Source: Pycnococcus provasolii (taxonomy: Eukaryota > Chlorophyta > Pseudoscourfieldiophyceae > Pseudoscourfieldiales > Pycnococcaceae). From it: a stretch of 64,000 bases of DNA. Of this stretch, positions 1-9,030 are shown in pieces. Numbering within the stretch: the first letter of the stretch is position 1; the number at the start of each line of letters is the position of its first letter. The notes beneath the pieces were generated by a model. It ran no database searches. It was not told where the DNA came from and saw only the letters and a program-made list of their open reading frames with translations. The translations under genes and the position numbers were made by a program. The stretch covers positions 434,001-498,000 of the forward strand of contig OW568863.1 in NCBI GenBank assembly GCA_938743325.2, given 5' to 3'.

Positions 1-231
1 CGCCTTACGAAGCGCCTTATCCCACGACATCACTTTCGGCATTGGTGCGGCAAAGATTGCCGATAGCGACGTCGTATTCCGCGCGTTCGTGCTCGCGACA
101 AGTACATCGTCACCTGAGGACGACTTGCTGTCTGAGATTGGTAACTGCTGGCCAAGTACGGCGTGGCCCAAAGCTGCTGCTGCCAGCGTGAGGAGAAGCA
201 GCCTTGGTGTCTTTCTCTTCGCTTTCGTCAT
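1..231 (-). CDS. Secreted protein of unknown function, 5' part only
   Basis: An ATG at 231 on the minus strand opens a frame that runs off the left edge without a stop (77 codons visible). The protein starts MTKAKRKTPRLLLLTL, a basic n-region followed by a Leu/Ala-rich core and a likely cleavage site near AVLGQ, i.e. a classical signal peptide. The mature part seen (about 50 residues) is Ser/Asp/Asn-rich with an NTT glycosylation sequon and ends in KVMSWDKALRKA at the edge. No family can be recognised from this stub. The signal peptide is clear by eye; everything downstream is unknown. It could be a secreted, cell-wall or endomembrane protein. Confidence 0.6.
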   Translation of the reverse strand, partial: MTKAKRKTPRLLLLTLAAAALGHAVLGQQLPISDSKSSSGDDVLVASTNARNTTSLSAIFAAPMPKVMSWDKALRKA

Positions 232-943
232 TCTTGAACGTTGTGATTTTCTTTTCAGTTTTGAAACGTTTTTTTTAAGACGTTGACTATGGATAGAAAA
301 GAAAGAAAAGGAAGGAACTTGCGGCCAGCCGCAATCACAGCGTGGCTGGCCTTGCACCCACACGTCACGTGGCCTTGCCAACACACACACACACTGTGCC
401 CTGTAATGCCCGCACAATATAGGTATGTCCCTGACGATTCACTCACGCACGTGTGGTTGATAGTGGTGCAGTGAGGAGGGCAAGATGGTCCAATCTGGTG
501 TCGTCGTGCAATCACCGTTCCGTCGCGGCCGGGGTGGTGCAAACAAGCTCGGCCTTAAAGTTTAGGGTACGTAAAGTGAAAAAAACTTGACGGAGAAACT
601 TCTTCCTTCCCAGTTGGCCAACTGCACTCTTGCCTTCGAAGTGCTTGTTTCTTTTCAGGTTTCGTTTTTAAACCTTTACTCGCAGCGGATTGCGTTTTTG
701 ACGCGTCACGCGTTTCCCCTTTCCATTGTTCCCAAGTGTTTCTTGTCTTGGGGACCTGTCCTGTGTGGGCTACCTGTGTGGTAAAGTATGTAAAGGTTTC
801 TCCCACGTTGCTTTTTGCAGTTCCATTGTACCTGTACCACCCTGTTGATCCGTTGATCGCGTTTGACTCGCTCCATGAATTCATTCATTCCGTGCGATAT
901 CGAGAAACGGTTTTTGTGGTTGGGTTTGGCCATCTCTCTTTTA
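232..943. other. Intergenic, upstream of the secreted-protein gene
   Basis: No convincing coding frame is seen. The stretch holds an A/G-rich tract near 290-320, a short CA run near 380-392, and presumably the promoter of the minus-strand gene to the left. Confidence 0.4.
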
Positions 944-1186
944 GTGGTATTGAGTATATTCCATCCACATTCGGCCTGTCCACCTAGTCGAACCGTCGCA
1001 AATCTCCTTCCCTAAGGCGACGCAAATGATCGACTCGCGAGCTTTCACGCGACGAGATTCGGGGTCGTTCGGGTCCGTGCCAGCTGGCACGGGCCACTTC
1101 ATATCCCCTATGACAAACGCCTTGTACATAAGGCTGTTGGCAAAGGCTCCACTGTCCCATAGTGCTCGAAGTGCTATGATAATAGA
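944..1186 (-). mobile_element. Possible retroelement aspartic-protease remnant
   Basis: An 81-codon minus-strand open stretch contains ALWDSGAFANSL, which resembles the active-site DSGA box of retroelement aspartic proteases. It is followed by residues with ordinary protein-like composition. No reverse transcriptase, integrase or terminal repeats are seen next to it, so at most it is a short isolated fossil of an LTR-type element. A chance match or an unrecognised host exon is equally possible. Confidence 0.22.
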
Positions 1187-1310
1187 CTAAGAAGTACCTT
1201 AGTTTTCGCCGCTTCAACAAACACCTTAACTGTGCTGCGACTACTGTAGTGATTAGTTGTTTTCAAGAAACGAATCAATCTGTTATTTATTATTTACATC
1301 GACAGTACAC

Positions 1311-2609
1311 TCACAACACATTTGTCAGCTCGACTTCTGGAGCTGGTGCGGCATTCGCCTCAGATTCATTTGGCGACAGCTCCTTGAATTCCAATTCCGG
1401 TTTGGCACGCGTATCGACGAGTACGACACCAACCACTCCGCCGACAATCATTAACATGAAAGCGCCGTCTCTGAGTTCCCACGGATCATTGAAGATGAGG
1501 ACGGCAAGCACGACGCCAACGAGAGGCTGGATTGTCCCAAACAGCGCGACTGTGGTAGAGCTGGCCCGAGCGACACAGTAATTTTGACTGCTATGTGCCA
1601 CAAAGGAGACGAACACGCCTGCGTACACCGCTCCAAGCCATGCGAGTGGCGGTGCCGCCTTCATCCACTGAACTGTTGCATTTATGTCATTCAGGCAAAT
1701 GATCATATTAGCGAAAGCAATGACGACCCATCCAGAAAGCGTGGCAAAGACGAACGCGCGTAGGCTGACGTTCCCTCGGCCACGAAGTAGTCTTCCCATG
1801 CCGACGAGAAAAGTCGCATATGATGTCACCTGGGCTGCCAGCGCAAGGATTCCCGTGGCTGTTTCCTTTCCTCGATGGCTTGCACCCTCGTCGATATGCG
1901 TCAAGCCAAGAGCACCAAGCGTTGCTATGGAGACGGCTATGCACTTCGCCGCTGTGAACGATTCCACGCCAAGAAAAAACGAGAAGATGGCGCTCAGCAC
2001 GGGAATGACTGGTTGCATAGCGGCGGTGATGGCAGCGCCTGCGCGGTGATTTCCCTCCAGCACGAGCCACTGCGCGAGCGTGACGCCGACGACGCCCAAG
2101 GCTGCCGCCTTTGGTGCGACCTCCTTGACGTCTTCGTCCCACAGCGGTCCTTCCGTGCGTGCGAGCGCGGCGATGAACGGCATACCGATGGATATTCGCA
2201 TGAGCGTGTAGAAGGTTGGCGGCACATACTTTAAAGCCGCGTGTCCTGTGAGGTGCAGTCCCACGAACAAAAACTGGTTCAGGATTAAGAGCATGTAGAC
2301 GAGTCGCGGCACCACCGTTGGGTTTGCATCATTACCACCACGCATGGAAGAGGACGCATGGATGTCAATGGTTTCAACAGGATGCGTGTTCTTGTTGTTG
2401 AACAACAACTTGGCATCATCATCATCACCACCACCATCATCTTCAGACACATCTTCAGACACATCCAACACCGATGATGCCATTACCACATGAACACCAC
2501 CACCACCACCACCACCATTACCACCACCACCACCACCACCACCACCACCACCACCATTACCACCACCACCACCACCACCACCACCACCACCACCACTACT
2601 ACTACTCAT
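1311..2609 (-). CDS. EamA/DMT-family membrane transporter
   Basis: A 432-residue protein with about ten predicted membrane segments and two EamA-like halves, the organisation of the drug/metabolite transporter superfamily, which includes plastid sugar-phosphate and nucleotide-sugar carriers and plant WAT1-type proteins. The substrate cannot be told. The membrane part begins near PRLVYMLLILNQFLFVG; the middle has HRAGAAITAAMQPVIPVL, typical of the first EamA repeat. The N-terminus before it is low complexity: long Gly runs encoded by a GGN/GTN triplet repeat, then an Asp-rich acidic stretch. I chose the ATG at 2609 (alternatives 2618 and 2483); the 2483 start, MASSVLDVSED, would remove the poly-Gly. 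A TTAGGG array lies about 200 bp upstream, and TGTAA (1294-1298) follows the stop closely. Confidence 0.8.
   Translation of the reverse strand: MSSSSGGGGGGGGGGGGNGGGGGGGGGGGGNGGGGGGGVHVVMASSVLDVSEDVSEDDGGGDDDDAKLLFNNKNTHPVETIDIHASSSMRGGNDANPTVVPRLVYMLLILNQFLFVGLHLTGHAALKYVPPTFYTLMRISIGMPFIAALARTEGPLWDEDVKEVAPKAAALGVVGVTLAQWLVLEGNHRAGAAITAAMQPVIPVLSAIFSFFLGVESFTAAKCIAVSIATLGALGLTHIDEGASHRGKETATGILALAAQVTSYATFLVGMGRLLRGRGNVSLRAFVFATLSGWVVIAFANMIICLNDINATVQWMKAAPPLAWLGAVYAGVFVSFVAHSSQNYCVARASSTTVALFGTIQPLVGVVLAVLIFNDPWELRDGAFMLMIVGGVVGVVLVDTRAKPELEFKELSPNESEANAAPAPEVELTNVL
2490..2606 (-). repeat. Triplet microsatellite coding for poly-Gly
   Basis: A CCA/CCT-type triplet run on the plus strand, interrupted by ATT, reads as Gly runs separated by single Asn on the minus strand inside the proposed transporter N-terminus. 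If translation starts at 2483 instead, the run is 5' UTR. Confidence 0.8.
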
Positions 2610-2812
2610 ACCTTGCATACAGTACCGTACAGTACGAATGAGCAAGCTCACAAACAAATACACACGCACACGACTAGCGTGATGGTTGGAAAGTGATGTG
2701 GGGTGGGGAAGTGATGGGAAAAAAAACAGGGTTCTCATGGCAGAAGTTCTTCGCCACAGAAAAAAAAGTAAAAACGTCCCCCCATTTTCTCAGTTCAACT
2801 TGAACAGACAAC

Positions 2813-2845
2813 ACCGTAACCGTAACCCTAACCGTAACCCTAATC
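2813..2845 (-). promoter_or_regulatory. TTAGGG-type array upstream of the transporter gene
   Basis: Degenerate CCCTAA/CCGTAA units on the plus strand, i.e. TTAGGG-like on the coding strand of the transporter, about 205 bp before its ATG. It also touches the left 89-bp repeat of the mobile element. Confidence 0.45.
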
Positions 2846-2930
2846 TTCAGTTCTACTTGTTTAATTGGGGTTTTTGATTGGGGGGAGTCGCTCGCGCTGC
2901 TGGTTCTGGGCGGCCGCCAGGAGGGTCACG
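2842..2930 (+). repeat. Left copy of the 89-bp direct repeat
   Basis: Identical by eye over all 89 positions to 4911-4999. It begins AATCTTCAG and ends GAGGGTCACG. It directly abuts the TTAGGG-like array on its left. Confidence 0.85.
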
Positions 2931-3449
2931 TGTCGTGGCGCATGATGGTGGGTGGCGTGGCGGTGTTGAGGTGAGGAGAAGAGATGTGTTTGGGGTTTAA
3001 GGAGAGGAGAGGAGGCGATAGGAGATGGTGTTTTGGTTTCCCCCAACCCCAAGGGCTTTTGCCTGGCGAAGGTTGGTTGAGGTTTGGGACCCTCCCCCAA
3101 GGTGTCGGGAGTTTGTTAACAAAGGGACCGTTAGGTGGGGGGTTGGGTGTTGCCCTCCCCTTGGAGTGGGACGACCGACTTTAGTTGTCGACGCGTTTTT
3201 GTGTACGTCTGTGGCGTACGCTGACGACAAGGTGTGGTGTGGTGTTGGTGTTTACTTGTTACAGAACTTCTTGACTCTACTTGGCTTGGTGAACACACAC
3301 GTGGTACAGGTGGTGCCTTAAGTTGTGGTGTGGCTGACGGAGAAAACAAAGGAGATCTAAGGCGGGTTGAGGTGCGGTGGTGGAGGTGGCGTGGTGCCGT
3401 GGCGAGGTTTTAGAAGTAAGTTACACAAAAACGAGACATTGGTGAGTTT

Positions 3450-3849
3450 GGAGAGGTGACTTGAGGCGAAAGTGAAGACAGGTGAGTGTGGGATTCCAAC
3501 ATCAGCGTGAGATCCCAAGCATCAGCGTGGGGTTCCAGCATCAGCGTGGGATTCCAAAGGGGTGGATCCCAAGCAGCAGACAACGCGGATCGCAGGCATC
3601 AGCGGACGAGAAGCCCAGCGTCAGCAAGCGCAGGCGGGCACGTGAGTTGGGAGAGGTGACTTGAGGCGAAAGTGAAGACAGGTGAGTGTGGGATTCCAAC
3701 ATCAGCGTGAGATCCCAAGCATCAGCGTGGGGTTCCAGCATCAGCGTGGGATTCCAAAGGGGTGGATCCCAAGCAGCAGACAACGCGGATCGCAGGCATC
3801 AGCGGACGAGAAGCCCAGCGTCAGCAAGCGCAGGCGGACACGATTCAGC
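3450..3849 (+). repeat. Two tandem copies of a 200-bp unit
   Basis: The sequence starting GGAGAGGTGACTTGAGG at 3450 recurs at 3650 with an exact 200-bp period, and the copies are almost identical. Each unit also contains four shorter sub-repeats built on CATCAGCGTGGGATTCCA. The second copy runs into the Gag-like open stretch, so the repeat may be the leader of the element. Confidence 0.85.
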
Positions 3850-4889
3850 GGTTGCGCGCCCTACGTAGGGCAGCGGCAGTAGTCACACGGAGTGCAGCGA
3901 ACGTGCCAACAAGCGCAAACGGAGACGAGGAGCAGCAGACGGCTGAGGCAACGGAGGGCGAACGAGACGTCATGCAAGCGGTCGAGAGCGAAATGGCGGG
4001 CGAAGGGTCGGCGTCAGGAGGGCGACTACAACCGCTCACAGGAGTGGAGTCAGCGGTGGACGTCGTACGCTGGCTGGCCCACTTCCAGCAGATGTACCAG
4101 GGCAAGGTATACAACGCTACATACCACACGGTGACAGCGTTCATCGTGGCTAACACGTCGGTGGCGACTCCAGCGTGGGAACTGTGGCAGGACATCTTGC
4201 ACAATCCAAAGTGGCAAACGTTGGCGAAGAAGGCATCCGGTCCCACGGACACGGCGGCTGCCAAGCAGCAGGTGAGCGCTGCAGCGGCGGAGCTGTTTGG
4301 CACGTGGGATAATGCAGTCAGAACGAAGTTCGTCGACGCACAGATTAAGCGCGATGCTTCTCTGCTCAGCACCATCAAAGCTGAAACACGCGACGTGCAA
4401 CCGTGCACGATCGGGTCGCGGATGGAGCAGGAAATACGGAGGATCCCGCCCGAGTTCGCGATGGACGAGCTGGCCGCAGTGGTGAGGGACGCGTTCGCGA
4501 AACATCAGGAGCTGCACAAATACCTCAAGGAGTGGATGGCGAGCGACTCAACGTACAAGCTGCAGCCCCGCCCAACGGACACTACGCGCCCAAGAGCTTT
4601 CGCTCTGGGTTCGCGTCCGCGGTGACCGCGATGAACGTCTCACCCGATAGACGAAACTACATCGCGGGCTGGGCTGCAAACTCGCATGCGGTCGGCACTC
4701 ACTACGTCGACAACAGTGTCGTCGTTGACGACGCCGCCCGCTTCTTTTTTGGCCATCTCATCGGCTTGCCGCCGCCTCCTGTGGAGGTGCCTGTCGCGCC
4801 TGTCGCGCCTTGGAGCTCGCCGCTGGCCAATTTGGCGTCACGATTGGTGACACTCGTCTCTCCTCTTCGTGGAGATACGTGACTATGAT

Positions 4890-5206
4890 GGCAATACTGG
4901 CCCCCCCTAAAATCTTCAGTTCTACTTGTTTAATTGGGGTTTTTGATTGGGGGGAGTCGCTCGCGCTGCTGGTTCTGGGCGGCCGCCAGGAGGGTCACGG
5001 CCCCTCTCGAGACCCTCGAGTGGCCTCTCCCTTAGGGCTGCGCGCGCGTATCCACTCTTGCTGTTGGTTGCTTGCTTCGCAAACAACCTCCCACCCTCCC
5101 TCCCTGTTGACTATAGTTGGTTACTGGAGCAGGAGACCTACTTTTGGTTTTAATTTCGGTTTGTGTAAAAGATGACCTTCATTGGCAATACTGGCCCCCC
5201 CTAAAA
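4890..5206 (+). repeat. 23-bp direct repeat pair
   Basis: GGCAATACTGGCCCCCCCTA plus AAA occurs at 4890-4912 and again at 5184-5206, 294 bp apart. The left copy abuts the right 89-bp repeat. It may mark a nested insertion or a duplicated end of the mobile element. Confidence 0.7.
4911..4999 (+). repeat. Right copy of the 89-bp direct repeat
   Basis: Identical to 2842-2930. About 220 bp downstream, another TTAGGG array begins, so both ends of the element region lie close to telomere-type repeats. Confidence 0.85.
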
Positions 5207-5223
5207 CCCGCTCCTCCTCCTCT

Positions 5224-5250
5224 GGGTTAGGGTTAGGGTTAGGGTTCCGG
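5224..5250 (+). promoter_or_regulatory. TTAGGG array upstream of the CmcJ-GST gene
   Basis: Four GGGTTA/GGGTTC units followed by two GGGTTCC units, G-rich strand on the coding strand, about 110 bp before the ATG at 5362. Confidence 0.45.
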
Positions 5251-5361
5251 GTTCCGGGACACAAAAAAAGCTCCTGAAAGAAAGCACCTGCCCTCGTGGC
5301 ACTTTTCTTCCCCTTCCCCCTTCTGCCCTTGGTTCCCTTCCCTGCTTCTTCTTGCGTGTCC

Positions 5362-7155
5362 ATGTCCGCACTCCATGCGCTCTCGGTGAGAAGTTTCTCT
5401 TTGCTGAAGCTCATCAAAAACAACAACAACTGCCTGTCACTGTCACTGCAGCTGCATTGTCGCATGTTTGCGTCACAAGGTCAAGCTTCTGACTCTGATG
5501 TCCTCGCGTCCATGCACTACCAGCGTGCGCCGCTGGGACGACTTGTGGGCAGGTACATCGCACCTGCCGTAGATAAAGGCGACCTACTCGACGAACACGA
5601 AATCAGAAAAGTACACGTACACGATGCACGCGCTTCGTACCCGCAACCAACACTAGAGAAGCGTGGATTCGAAATGCGAACGTGTCCCACCGCACTCAGC
5701 ACGAGCGAATTTCGTGACCCGACGACCGTGAACACGCGATACTACAACGAGATGGAGAAGCTTATTCGAGAGGCTACAGGCGCAAGTCGCGTCATCATCT
5801 ACGACCACACCTTACGTGGAAGCGATGCTGAGGGACTCAACGTACTCGGCGATGCCACCAAGGCGGCGGCAGCCGTGAGACGCGTGCACTGTGACTACAG
5901 CGTCGAGTCTGCCCCAAAACGCCTTCGCCAGCTCGCAGGCTCAGGCTCATATACAGGGACACGACTCAACGAAGACGAAGTGAAGGCAATCGAAGAAGGT
6001 CGGTACGCCTTTGTGAACGTGTGGAGAAGTATCGACGACCAACACGAAGTCGAGGAGTGTCCGCTCGCCCTCTGCGACCCGGCCAGCGTCAATAACGACG
6101 ACTTTGTACCCTATCGCATGGTGTACGACGATCGTGTGGGTGGAAACTACGCACTTCGCTACTCTCGAGAGCACCTGTGGTTCTACTACCCACGGATGAA
6201 CAAGGATGAGTGCCTGCTCTTCAAAACATTCGACAGCCGCGAGGACGTTCCTCGATTCGTATTTCACACAGCATTTGATGATCCAAGCGCACCTGTACCG
6301 CCACACCCGCGTCGATCCATCGAAATCCGCGCCGTCGCGGTGTTGCCAAAGCCGCAGGCGCCTGTGTTTTACGACATGAAGCACAGCAACAACGCCGCAC
6401 GCATTCGTCTGTGGCTGAAGAAGAAGGGTCTCGCCGACTCCGAGGTGAATCGCGTCGTGATCAAATACGATGATCTGCAGAGCGAGGATTACGCGAAGGT
6501 CAATCCACTCAAGAAGGTGCCAGCTTTGATTGACGCGAATGGCAACGCTCTCTTCGAAAGCGACGTCATTCTCACTTACCTCGAGGACCTGTTCCGTGGT
6601 CGTGGAGTCGTGCCGCATTTTGACCTGGGCAGCAGCGAGGAGAGAGCATTTGTTCGCCTCTTGATCAGGTGCCACGACCTCTACATTGCTTCACCCAACT
6701 GCACGCAGCCTGGGTTCAGCCACACGCAAGGGAGCATGTATCTGGCACCGTTCGAAACACCTTTCTGTCCAGCATGGCGTGCGATGGACACGCCGACAAG
6801 AGCGGCAAAAATCGCGGAGATTCACAAGCAGCTCAGCTGGCTGGAGGCGAACTTGAAAGGTCCCTACCTGGCCGGCGCTGCAATCTCGCTCGCCGACTTT
6901 ACGTGGTTCCCGACCGCGGTCTTCATGGAATTTATGCTGCCGCGTGTGTTCGGATGGCCCAACGTGTTCCATGAGCACGATGCTTATCCCCGCCTCACAG
7001 CATGGTTCCAGCACTTACTTCGCGACGACGATTTCGTGGCAGTAAGGCAGGATATCATCGAGCACTTTTCGTCGACGTGGGAAGGCGGTCAGTTCGCGCC
7101 GATCATTGAGGAGGTGAATCGTACGCGCGACCAGTATCAGTGGACGTTTCACTAA
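5362..7155 (+). CDS. CmcJ/NvfI-like oxidoreductase fused to glutathione S-transferase
   Basis: The 597-residue product has two domains. The N-terminal half matches the CmcJ/NvfI family known from fungal and bacterial metabolite pathways, thought to be Fe(II)/2-oxoglutarate-dioxygenase-like: VHCDYS (candidate H-x-D metal ligands), FVNVWRSI, CPLALCD, WFYYPRM, DECLLFKTFDS and FHTAFDDP appear in family order. From about residue 330 a thioredoxin-like GST N-domain follows (VFYDMKHSNNAARIRLWL, then KKVPALIDANG, then ESDVILTYLED), and an all-helical GST C-domain with LAGAAISLADF ends the protein. The reaction is unknown; a glutathione-linked oxidative or detoxifying step is an inference. I chose ATG 5362 because MSALHALSVRSFSLLKL looks like an organelle presequence; MFASQG at 5464 is the alternative. 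No stop or frame break separates the two domains. Confidence 0.8.
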   Translation: MSALHALSVRSFSLLKLIKNNNNCLSLSLQLHCRMFASQGQASDSDVLASMHYQRAPLGRLVGRYIAPAVDKGDLLDEHEIRKVHVHDARASYPQPTLEKRGFEMRTCPTALSTSEFRDPTTVNTRYYNEMEKLIREATGASRVIIYDHTLRGSDAEGLNVLGDATKAAAAVRRVHCDYSVESAPKRLRQLAGSGSYTGTRLNEDEVKAIEEGRYAFVNVWRSIDDQHEVEECPLALCDPASVNNDDFVPYRMVYDDRVGGNYALRYSREHLWFYYPRMNKDECLLFKTFDSREDVPRFVFHTAFDDPSAPVPPHPRRSIEIRAVAVLPKPQAPVFYDMKHSNNAARIRLWLKKKGLADSEVNRVVIKYDDLQSEDYAKVNPLKKVPALIDANGNALFESDVILTYLEDLFRGRGVVPHFDLGSSEERAFVRLLIRCHDLYIASPNCTQPGFSHTQGSMYLAPFETPFCPAWRAMDTPTRAAKIAEIHKQLSWLEANLKGPYLAGAAISLADFTWFPTAVFMEFMLPRVFGWPNVFHEHDAYPRLTAWFQHLLRDDDFVAVRQDIIEHFSSTWEGGQFAPIIEEVNRTRDQYQWTFH

Positions 7156-7314
7156 TACAATTGACCTGAGATTCCTCATTCAGTAACGTAGTGTACTTTA
7201 CTCTATCCAGCGTACTTATTCTTGTCCTGTGACAGCTACCCGGGTATTAGATTTTAGTTCTTTGCTCCCCAGCCCCCTCCCTCTGATTTTTCGTTTGTGA
7301 GGGGACAATCCGTG

Positions 7315-8841
7315 ATGGCGCACATTGATCCCCCTGCATGCACGCGTGTCGTTCTTGTCCTCGTCGGCGTGCCCGGCTCCGGCAAGTCGCACTTCTGCTC
7401 GCGCATATGCGCCCAGTCAGACGAGTCAGAGCAGCCGTGCGAGCGAATCTGCCAGGACGTCCTTAAGACGAAACAAGCTGTCATGTCCGCGCTGACGTCA
7501 ACGCTCACGTGCGGGTCACGCAACATGATTCTCGTCGACAGGACGCACGTCGACCCAGCGGCGCGCGCAGATGTCGTGCAGACAGTCAGGCGGTGGAGAC
7601 GCGACGACGGTGGCGGCGAGGACGAACAGCCTCCGACGAAGAAATCAAAAAAGGCTGGTGAAAAAGTTCGCATCGTTGCTGTCCATCTTGACATGCCAAG
7701 AGCTGTGTGTGAGAAGCGTGTCGTCGACCGGACAGAGCACGAGGGACACTTGCAAGGTGGAAGAGCGGTTGGTGTCGTACGTGCTATGTACAAAAGGCTG
7801 TATGGTGACGCAGCACCAACACAGCCTGCCGCCGCCGCCGCCGCCGCCACCGCCGCCTCGGCAAAACCGAAAGATGCGTTCGCTGCTCTCAAGTTGGGCG
7901 CAAAGCAAAAGTGGGCGGCGACTGAACGCAGCGAAGGCGACACACAAGCACCAGCACAAGCTCTAGCAGTTGTTCGACATCGGAGTGAACCTCGAACGCC
8001 ACCTGAAACGCGTGACACGTGGCCAGCGTGGTCGTACGCGCTCCGTCGACTCGCTTTGCCAGCACACGAGGATCCAGATCGCAAGGCTACCGTGCTTGAG
8101 GTTGCCGAGAATTACGTCATCGCGACGGACGCGTATCCCAAGTCGGATATCCACCTGCTCGGGATTGTGACAGATCACCAAATCGATGGCCCTTGGCGCG
8201 TCCGCAAGAGCCATACCGCGCTCCTGCGATCGATGAAGGCGAGCCTTGAAACGCACGCGACTCGATTAGCCCAGGAGAAAGGCATACCGTCGTACAGCAT
8301 ACGCTACGGTTTCCACCGGGTGCCGTCGATGTGTCAGCTTCATATCCACGCAATTTCCGACGACATGAGCCGCGTTAAGAATGCGAAGCACTATTTATCC
8401 TTCACCAGCTCATTCTTCTGCGAATTTGACGATGCGATGCATGAGCTCGACAGGGAAGGGGCGTTGGATTGGCGCACGTCGACGTGGGAACCGTTGCTTT
8501 CTCTGCGCCCAATTCCGTGCCACATTTGTACACGTATATCCGCGAGCGAGCGCGCGTCGTCGTCGCTTCCAACTCTCGACGAAGGCTTCGACGCCGTCCT
8601 CACCGTGCGCACGGCTGAGATGTCCGATCGAGTCGCGGACGTGCTCTGCTCCTCCTCCACCACCACCAGTACGAATCTGGACGTTGTGCTTGATTCGTTG
8701 GATGGTCTCGTCGTCACATCATCCTCCGGAACCTCAGCCTCGCGCGCTGAGCCTCCACCTCAAGGCGTTCCGACGTTCGTGCACGTTCCCAAGCTGAAGG
8801 CGCACATGCTGCAGGAGCACGCACGAACCACGCGAGTGTAA
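7315..8841 (+). CDS. Aprataxin-like DNA-end repair protein with N-terminal P-loop kinase
   Basis: The 508-residue product begins with a P-loop kinase of the polynucleotide-kinase type (Walker A GVPGSGKS near residue 20; ILVDRTHVDPAARADV as the later part of that fold). A low-complexity Ala-rich linker follows, then an aprataxin HIT domain: WSYALRRLALPAHEDPDR at its start and the histidine triad region VPSMCQLHIHAISDDM. The C-terminus has the aprataxin zinc finger (PCHICTRIS, then HVPKLKAHMLQEH, Cys2His2). Aprataxin removes AMP from abortive DNA ligation ends in the nucleus. The first triad position is Gln rather than His, which I recall also in plant aprataxins. Plant homologues also carry a P-loop region, but I see no macro domain here. 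The frame can be extended to a GTG at 7297; I use the first ATG. The stop overlaps a TGTAA. Confidence 0.85.
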   Translation: MAHIDPPACTRVVLVLVGVPGSGKSHFCSRICAQSDESEQPCERICQDVLKTKQAVMSALTSTLTCGSRNMILVDRTHVDPAARADVVQTVRRWRRDDGGGEDEQPPTKKSKKAGEKVRIVAVHLDMPRAVCEKRVVDRTEHEGHLQGGRAVGVVRAMYKRLYGDAAPTQPAAAAAAATAASAKPKDAFAALKLGAKQKWAATERSEGDTQAPAQALAVVRHRSEPRTPPETRDTWPAWSYALRRLALPAHEDPDRKATVLEVAENYVIATDAYPKSDIHLLGIVTDHQIDGPWRVRKSHTALLRSMKASLETHATRLAQEKGIPSYSIRYGFHRVPSMCQLHIHAISDDMSRVKNAKHYLSFTSSFFCEFDDAMHELDREGALDWRTSTWEPLLSLRPIPCHICTRISASERASSSLPTLDEGFDAVLTVRTAEMSDRVADVLCSSSTTTSTNLDVVLDSLDGLVVTSSSGTSASRAEPPPQGVPTFVHVPKLKAHMLQEHARTTRV

Positions 8842-8857
8842 CATGATTGGATCCACC

Positions 8858-8876
8858 GGGTTAGGGTTAGGGTTAC
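8858..8876 (+). promoter_or_regulatory. TTAGGG array upstream of the JmjC gene
   Basis: Three GGGTTA units, G-rich on the coding strand, about 96 bp before the ATG at 8972 and just behind the aprataxin stop. Confidence 0.5.
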
Positions 8877-8971
8877 TGCTCCGGGGAGATATTTTGCCAA
8901 TTTTGGCCCTTTTTGCGATTCTCCACCCACCCAAAACACATTTTTCCCAAACCGAACCACTTAAGTAACTT

Positions 8972-8998
8972 ATGGCGCCACGCCTACCGCGCACGTTG

Positions 8999-9030
<32 letters not shown>

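Larger units (their letters stand above)
2842..4999 (+). mobile_element. Fragmented mobile element bracketed by 89-bp direct repeats
   Basis: Two identical 89-bp copies, 2842-2930 and 4911-4999, lie in the same orientation 2,069 bp apart and bracket a region with no recognisable host gene. Inside are a 200-bp tandem duplication (3450-3849) and an open stretch of about 260 codons (ending 4625) with an alpha-helical, Gln/Ala-rich, Gag-like look. A separate short open stretch (about 4620-4882) contains a GWAANSHAVGTHYVD-type pattern that recalls the C-terminal end of tyrosine recombinases. The element looks broken and incomplete; I cannot assign it to a family (LTR-, DIRS- or Crypton-like are all conceivable). 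The exact identity of the repeats suggests a recent insertion or gene conversion. Confidence 0.4.

Noticed and set aside
3210-3245. YADD tetrapeptide in a plus-strand frame, as in reverse transcriptases
   Set aside because: No other reverse-transcriptase motif lies around it; four residues are easily met by chance.
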